Assembly (NCBI RefSeq): GCF_005239225.2
Contig: NC_133300.1
Coordinates: 15,467,875-15,531,874, forward strand
Direction: 5' to 3'
Source of the DNA: Populus alba
Lineage: Eukaryota; Streptophyta; Magnoliopsida; Malpighiales; Salicaceae
Length of the DNA: 64,000 nucleotides
Shown piece by piece: positions 58,229 through 64,000 of this stretch. Positions within the stretch are counted from its first letter, which is position 1, and the number at the start of each line of letters is the position of its first letter. The notes under the pieces are model-generated. The model was not told the origin of the DNA. It did no database searches and was given only the letters and a program-made list of their open reading frames with translations. The position numbers and the translations under genes are program-made.

Positions 58229-60914
58229 GAATGAGTTGGAATCAATTACAAAAATTGCTGAATACATATCGTACAAACTAAGCGTCACTCTGCCAACAAC
58301 TAGCAAAAAATTAGTTGGAATAGATTCTCGTCTAGAGGTATTAAATGGCTATATAGGTGAACAAGTAGGCAAAGCAATCTTCATAGGGATATGTGGAATG
58401 GGTGGCATTGGTAAGACGATTGTTGCAAGGGTAGTATATGATAGGATTTGTTGGCAATTTGAAGGCAGCTGCTTCTTAGCAAATGTCAGAGAAGTTTTTG
58501 CTGAGAAAGATGGACGACGTCGTTTGTAGGAACAACTTCTTTTTGAAATCTTAATGCAACCTGCTTCTGAATGGGATTCTTCTAGAGGATTGAGATGATA
58601 AAGTGGAGTTACGACTTAAAAAGATTCTTTCTTATCCTTGATGATGTAGATGACAAAGAACACTTAGAATTCTTGGCTAAAGAGCCTGGATGGTTTGGTC
58701 TAGGGAGCAGAATTATTATAACAAGCAGAGATACAAATGTGTTAACTGGAAATGATGATACTAAAATTTATGAGGCTAAGAAATTGAATGATGATGATGC
58801 TCTTATGTTATTTAGCCAGAAAGCCTTCAAAAAAGACTAGCCTGCTAAAGATTTCGTAGAACTATCCAATCAAGTTGTGGGTTATGCTAATGGCCTACCA
58901 CTGGCTCTTGAAGTTATAGATTCGTTTTTGTATGGAAGAAGTATCCCTGAATGGAGAAATGCAATTAATAGAATGAATGAGATTCCTGACGGCAAAATCA
59001 GTCATGTGCTTCGTATTAGTTTTGATGGTCTCCATGAATCAGATCAGAAAATATTTTTAGACATTGCCTGTTTCCTGAAGAGGTTTAAAAAAGATCGAAT
59101 AACAAGGATACTTGACAGCTGTGGATTCAATGCAGGTATTGGAATACCAGTTCTTATTGAGAGATCTCTCATAAGTGTTTATGGGGATCAAGTCTGGATG
59201 CATAATTTATTACAGATAATGGGTAAGGAAATTGTTCATTGTGAATACCCTGGGAGTAGATTGTGGACATACAAGGATGTCTGCCTTGCACTAATGGACA
59301 ACACAGTAAGTAGCTGATAGAGAACATTATCCATAAGATTTCATAAAGTTTATTTTAATTTACGCTCCATCTCTACTTTGTATTTTTTTTACTTGTATTC
59401 CTTTTTTGTTTACAGGGAAAAGAAAAAATAGAAGCCATTTTCTTGGACATGCCTGAAATAAAAGAGGCACAATGGAACATGAAAGCCTTCTCTAAAATAA
59501 GCAGACTAAGATTGCTCAAAATCAACAACGCGCAGCTTTTTGAAGGACCTGACGATCTTTCCAATAAGTTGGGATTTTTGTGGAATGGCATTCTTACCCT
59601 TCAAAAATCATTGCAAGCTGGTTTACAGATGGATGAGCTAGTTGAACTTCACATGGCTAACACTAGTCTTGAGCAATTATTGTATGGGTGTAAGGTGAGA
59701 TTAACTAATTTAAGGGCCTTTGTATTTCTTTTTATTGTTTTCCTATATATGTATTTCCTCTCCCTGTCTGATTGCAGAGTGCAGTTAATTTGAAAATCAT
59801 CAATCTCAGCAACTCACTACACCTGACCAAGACTCCAGATTTTACTGGAATTCCAAATCTCGAGAGTCTGATTCTTGAAGGTTGTACAAGTTTGTCTAAG
59901 ATCCATCCATCACTCGGATATCACAAGAAGCTTCAATATGTGAATCTTATAGATTGTAGAAGTATTAGGATTCTTCCAAGCAACCTTGAAATGGAATCAC
60001 TTAAAGTTTGCATTCTTGATGGATGCTCAAAACTTGAGAAGTTTCCAGATATAGTAGGAAACATGAACTGTTTGATGGTGCTTTGTTTGGATGGGACAGG
60101 TATTGAAGATCTTCATCAATTCATCATTTGATTGGCTTAGAAGTATTGAGCATGAAAACCTATAAGAACCTTAAAAGCATTTCGAGTAGCATAGGTTGCT
60201 TGAAATCCCTTAAAAACCTTGATTTGTTTGGCTGCTCTGAACCTGAAAATATACTAGAGAATTTAGGGAAAGTTGAAAGTTTGGAGGAGTTTGATGTAAG
60301 TGGAACTTCAATAAGACAACCGCCATCATCCATTTTTCTTTTAAAGAATCTTAAAGTATTATCTTTTGATGGATGCAAAAGAATAACTGAGAGTCTCACG
60401 GATCAAAGGTTGCATGCTTTGACAGGTCTGTGTTCTTTAGAAGTACTGGATTTGTGTGCTTGTAATCTAAGAGAAGGGGCACTTCCTGAAGATATTGGCT
60501 GCTTACCGTCATTGAAGTCTTTAGATCTGAGCCGGAATAACTTTGTTAGCCTGCCTAGGAGCATAAATCAGCTTTCTGGACTTGAAATGCTTGCCTTGGA
60601 GGATTGTGAATCATTGCCTGATGTTCCATCTAGAATTCAAATGGTATTTTTGAATGGTTGTATAAGCCTAAAAGAAATTCCAGATCTGATCAAGCTAAGC
60701 AGTTCCAAAAGATCAGAGTTCATATGTCTTAACTGCTGGGAATTGTACAATCATAATGGCCAAGACAGCATGGGGTTAACGATGCTTGAAAGATACCTCA
60801 AGGTCTTCTCTTAATCATACCCCAACCTTTTTGTATCTCTCTCCCTCTCCCTCCATCTATCTAACATTTTTGTTTTTCATGGTACAGGGTTTGTCTAATC
60901 CAAGACCTGGATTT
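58229..60914 (+). pseudogene. TIR-less TNL pseudogene, interrupted in the last exon by copia-4
   Basis: Exons parallel to the intact gene: 58229-59305, 59416-59694, 59778-60802 and 60888-60914 (then copia-4). The NB-ARC P-loop reads GMGGIGKTI, with Ile replacing the second Thr. Kinase-2, RNBS-B, GLPLAL and MHNLLQ remain. Defects: TAG at 58527-58529 (CAG in the intact copy); three one-base indels at about 58588-58630; TAG at 58838-58840 (CAG in the intact copy); a short in-exon deletion near 59246; compensating indels near 59578-59610; and a 5-base deletion near 60108 that shifts the LRR frame. The TIR exon is missing upstream. LRR repeats and splice sites are otherwise well kept, so the damage is recent. 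No full product is possible. Confidence 0.9.
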
Positions 60915-61300
60915 TGTTGAATATTAAACTCAACATCCAGAAGGTCAAGGAAGGCAACTAGCCACCAGCCACCAGCCGCCGACCAGCCATCAGCAGCAGC
61001 CGCCAGCCGCCACAGCCGCCAGCCGCCACAGCCGCCAGCCGCCACAGCCGCCAGCCGCCAGCCACCAGCCGCCTTCACACTTGAAGGTTGAATTTTCTTG
61101 TTCTGAATTCGTGTATAAATAGAGTGCTCAGTTTATGTTTATTTATGTGGAGAGAAAATAGAGAGAAGCATTAGAGAGAAAGAGAGGGTGTGTATTGTGA
61201 GTTTTGTGTTAATTGTAAGCTTCGGATTTTGTAATAAAACTTTGTGTTTTATCCCCTCTGAGTGTTTCAAAGCCACCAACAGTGGTTACTCCCACCAACA
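60915..61300 (+). repeat. Copia-4 5' LTR
   Basis: 386 bp. Contains a TATA-like GTATAAATAGAG at about 61109, an AATAAA-like signal near 61232 and a 16-bp minisatellite. Related to the copia-3 LTRs in reverse orientation. Confidence 0.9.
60997..61060 (+). repeat. 16-bp minisatellite in the copia-4 LTR (4 perfect units)
   Basis: CAGCCGCCAGCCGCCA is repeated exactly four times (60997, 61013, 61029, 61045), with looser CCACCAGCCGCC repeats on each side. It accounts for most LTR length difference from copia-3. Confidence 0.92.
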
Positions 61301-61866
61301 ATTGGTATCAGAGCCTCGTTCGTCAAAAAACAGAAGAGTTTTGGGGTATATCCGAATTTTCAAAGTTGTCAAAAACAAGTTTTGATCATTCCACAGTGTA
61401 GAGCTCATCAAGACGAACTCACTATCGCAAGAATCAGCCTGATCGGATCCCGTGGTGAGCCACACGCGCCTCCTGAAGATTCTGCACAGACGCCCACGCG
61501 CCCAGAGGTAGACGACGACTGAGCCACACGCGCGCCATATTCGAGCTGCGCCGAGCCGTTTACGCCGAGTCCAAGTCGATCCAGCCGAGCCGCAAATCAA
61601 GCTGAGCCGAGACGTCAAGCCACCATACACCGCGCCGAGCCGAGCCGCCAGTGCGCCGAAAGAATATTCCCAGAATATTCCCGGTTCAACCCAGCAAACC
61701 GCCGTCCGTACAGAATTGGTGTTTTGACCGGTTCACCCGTTTTCTGACCCAATTTCTACAAAGTCAGACCGGTTCCCTACTATTTGGACCATTCCGGATC
61801 AATCTACAGTGTCCGTTTGGCCAAATTCGGCTCCCAGAAAGGTGATATAGTCATTCAAAGAGCAAA
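61301..61866 (+). other. Copia-4 primer-binding site and untranslated leader
   Basis: TTGGTATCAGAGC (61302 onward) is complementary to the 3' end of initiator tRNA-Met. The rest is a GC-rich leader (CCGAGCCG-type repeats at about 61550-61660) corresponding to 33267-33843 of copia-3 in reverse. Open frames across the leader on both strands are not conserved between the two elements. Confidence 0.85.
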
Positions 61867-64000
61867 ATGACTACAGAAGGTACACATACACTCATCCCGA
61901 AGCTGACCAAAGACAACTATGATAGTTGGTGCATCAGATTGAAGGCATTCCTTGGTTCACAAGAGTGTTTGGATATTGTACAACATGGTTATGATGAACT
62001 AGAGTCCAAAGAAGGAGAAGATGCTTTACAAGAGGCACAAAAGCAAGCCCTGAAAGTCAACAGAAAGAAGGACAACAAAGCAAAGACCATCATCTACCAA
62101 GGTCTTGATGAAGATACATTCGAGATCATAGCTTCCGCTGAAACATCAAAAGATATATGGGAGGCTCTCCAACAGAAATACAAAGGTGCTGACAGAATCA
62201 AGAAGATTCGTTTTCAATCTTTGCGAGGTGAATTTGAGTTATTGCAAATGAAGTCCTCGGAGTCTATTTCTGATTATCACACAAGGATTATGGTGATAAT
62301 CAACCAGATGAGGAGAAATGGAGAAGCCATCGTCGATTCTCGAATTACTAAGAAAATTTTAAGATCCCTAGATCTAAAATTTGATTTTGTTGTTGTCGCA
62401 ATTGAAGAGTCCAAAGATGTGGACAAGTTGACAGTAGATGAGCTTATGAGTTCTTTGCAAGCTCATGAGCAGAAGATTGTAAAGCGAAATGGAGATAAGG
62501 CAATTGAGCATGCCTTACAAGCAAAGTTGTCTCTCAAGGACAGATATGAGCAAGGGGAGACTTCAACAAGTGGATATCCCACTTAAGCACGAAGTCAACA
62601 ATCCAGAGGAGGATTTTAGAGATTCCAAGGAAGAGGATCTTGGAATACAAGCTTCAGAGGAAGAGGTGGTAGAAACACCACCAGAGGAGGTCGAGGACAA
62701 CAGGCATTCACTCCTAGAGGAAGAGGAGGCGGTTACAATAACCGTGACAAGAGGAATATCTAATGTTATAGTTGCAATCAATTTGGGCACTATAGCACTG
62801 AATGCCGAAGGAAAGCTCCGTTAGAGATACGTGAGCATGCCAACTTTGCAGAGAAGGATGACAAAGGAGCAGCTGCATTGCTTGTCCAACAAGGACTTGG
62901 TGAGAAGCAGGAGGATATATGGTATCTAGATACTGGAGCCAGCAATCATATGTGCGGCTACCGAGAGTTATTTGGTGATCTAGATGAGACCAAGCAAGGT
63001 CTAGTTACTTTTGGAGATACGATAAAGGTTCCATTCAAAGGTAAAGGCAACATCCCAATTAAGTTGAAGAACGTCGATTCCAGCTACATCGTCGATGTGT
63101 ATTATGTCCTAGCCATAAACCAGAACCTGATCAGCTTAGGTCAACTTTTGGAGAGAGGATATACTTTTTACTCGAAGAATTGTCATCTGACAATTAGAGA
63201 CAACAATTGGAGATTGATTGCCTATGTCCAAGAATAGGATGTTTCCTTTGAACATCCAATATGATGCAGCAAGGTGTTTGAGCGCCATCACCAACAGTGA
63301 AGAATGGCTTTGGCACCTGAGACTTGGACATCTGAATTTCACGAGTTTGAAGATGCTAGCAAGCAAGAAGATGGTCAAAGGTTTGCCTCACATTGATCAT
63401 CCAGATGAAGTCTGTGAGATTTGTGTCCTCAGCAAACATCACAGATCCAGTTTTGCCAAAGAAGTCAACTGGAAAGCAAAGAGGCCACTGGAGTTAGTGC
63501 ATACAGATGTGTGTGGCCCAATAACACCTATGTCGACTGGACAAAATAGGTACTTCCTCACTTTTATTGATGATTTTAGTAGGAAAACGTGGATATACTT
63601 TCTGAAGAGGAAGTCAGAAGTATTCAATTGTTTTAAAGATTTTAAAGCAATTGTGGAGAAGCAAACTGGCTACATGATCAGAACCGTGAGATCTGATCAA
63701 GGAGGAGAATATACAACAAATGACTTTGAAGCCTTTTGTACACAACAAGGCATTAGACATCAGACAACACCAGCTTATACACCACAGTTGAATGGTGTAG
63801 CCGAGAGGAAGAATCGCACGATTCTTGACATGGCAAGAAGTCTGCTCAAAGCAAAGAAGTTGCCCAAGCAATACTGGGCTGAAGCTGTATCATGTGCAGT
63901 GTATCTGTTGAATCGCTGCTCAACCAGAAGTTTGCAAGGTGTCATTCCAGAAGAAGCATGGAGTGGTCACAAACCAAGTGTTACTCATCTACGAGTCTTT
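61867..64000 (+). pseudogene. Copia-4 gag-pol (gag to integrase within the window), interrupted
   Basis: ATG 61867 opens gag ([34 protein letters not shown]). The frame then meets TAA at 62584, TAG near 62617 and TAA near 62759, each where copia-3 has CAG or CAA (Gln). The knuckle [14 protein letters not shown] lies near 62762 and the protease [12 protein letters not shown] near 62923. An 8-base deletion near 63226 relative to copia-3 shifts the frame. After it, the pre-integrase and integrase ([41 protein letters not shown]) are open to the window end. It is the better source for the part of the family deleted in copia-3, but that part lies outside the window. Confidence 0.9.

Larger units (their letters stand above)
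60915..64000 (+). mobile_element. Copia-4: copia element inserted in the TNL pseudogene, continues past the window
   Basis: The 5' LTR is 60915-61300 (TGTTGAATATT..CACCAACA), followed by ATTGGTATCAGAGCC, the tRNA-Met primer-binding site. The intact TNL reads straight through this point (CCTGGATTTGGTATCG, about 48327), so the target repeat should be GATTT (60910-60914) and should recur after the 3' LTR outside the window. It is in the same family as copia-3 but in plus orientation. Gag to integrase is visible; RT lies beyond the window. Confidence 0.9.

Overview
The window is nuclear DNA of a higher plant. Introns are GT-AG, intergenic DNA is very AT-rich, and there are many LTR retrotransposons. 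A TIR-NBS-LRR (TNL) resistance gene has exon order and sequence that I recognise as a Populus-type (poplar/Salicaceae) TNL; the genus is an inference. No bacterial or organellar gene organisation is present.

Layout. (1) 1-10383 is the right part of a CACTA transposon (broken transposase exons at 106-1408, subterminal repeats and terminal inverted repeat ending at 10383). A ~2.9 kb solo LTR (1414-9331, TSD TTTGC) sits in it, and a copia element (2532-7538, TSD ATGTT) sits in that solo LTR. (2) 10384-29100 is copy A of a duplicated host segment. It is interrupted by a 3.5 kb Tat/Ogre-like solo LTR (10767-14245, TSD CTAAC), a chromodomain gypsy element (15551-20609, TSD TTCAA) and a copia element (21195-26185, TSD AGGAG). 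The host part carries the 5' exons of a phage-type (T7-like) organellar RNA polymerase gene, RPOT. (3) About 29100-37440 is copy B of the same segment, whose first RPOT exon is split by an RT-less copia element (30090-34211, TSD GGTAT). Both RPOT copies stop after the fifth recognisable exon and lack the catalytic domain. (4) 37440-41117 holds repeated upstream modules and a perfect hairpin. (5) 41118-49217 is a five-exon TNL gene that appears intact, with a partial second TIR domain at the C-terminus. (6) 49220-52164 is AT-rich DNA with tandem repeats and one GC-rich repeat island. (7) 52165-53986 is copy C, only the upstream part of the RPOT segment, fused at 53986 to the tail of a TIR exon. 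(8) 54070-60914 is a second TNL copy that is a pseudogene: no TIR exon, stops and frameshifts, and a copia element (60915 to beyond the window end) inserted in its last exon.

The window is therefore a record of segmental duplication plus serial TE insertion. The duplicate copies preserve the empty sites of several elements, so insertion points can be checked inside the window. The gene with the best case for function is the TNL immune receptor. The premature stops in the retroelements are overwhelmingly those produced by C-to-T change (TGA for Arg, TAG/TAA for Gln, TAG for Trp), as expected from deamination of methylated cytosine in silenced elements.
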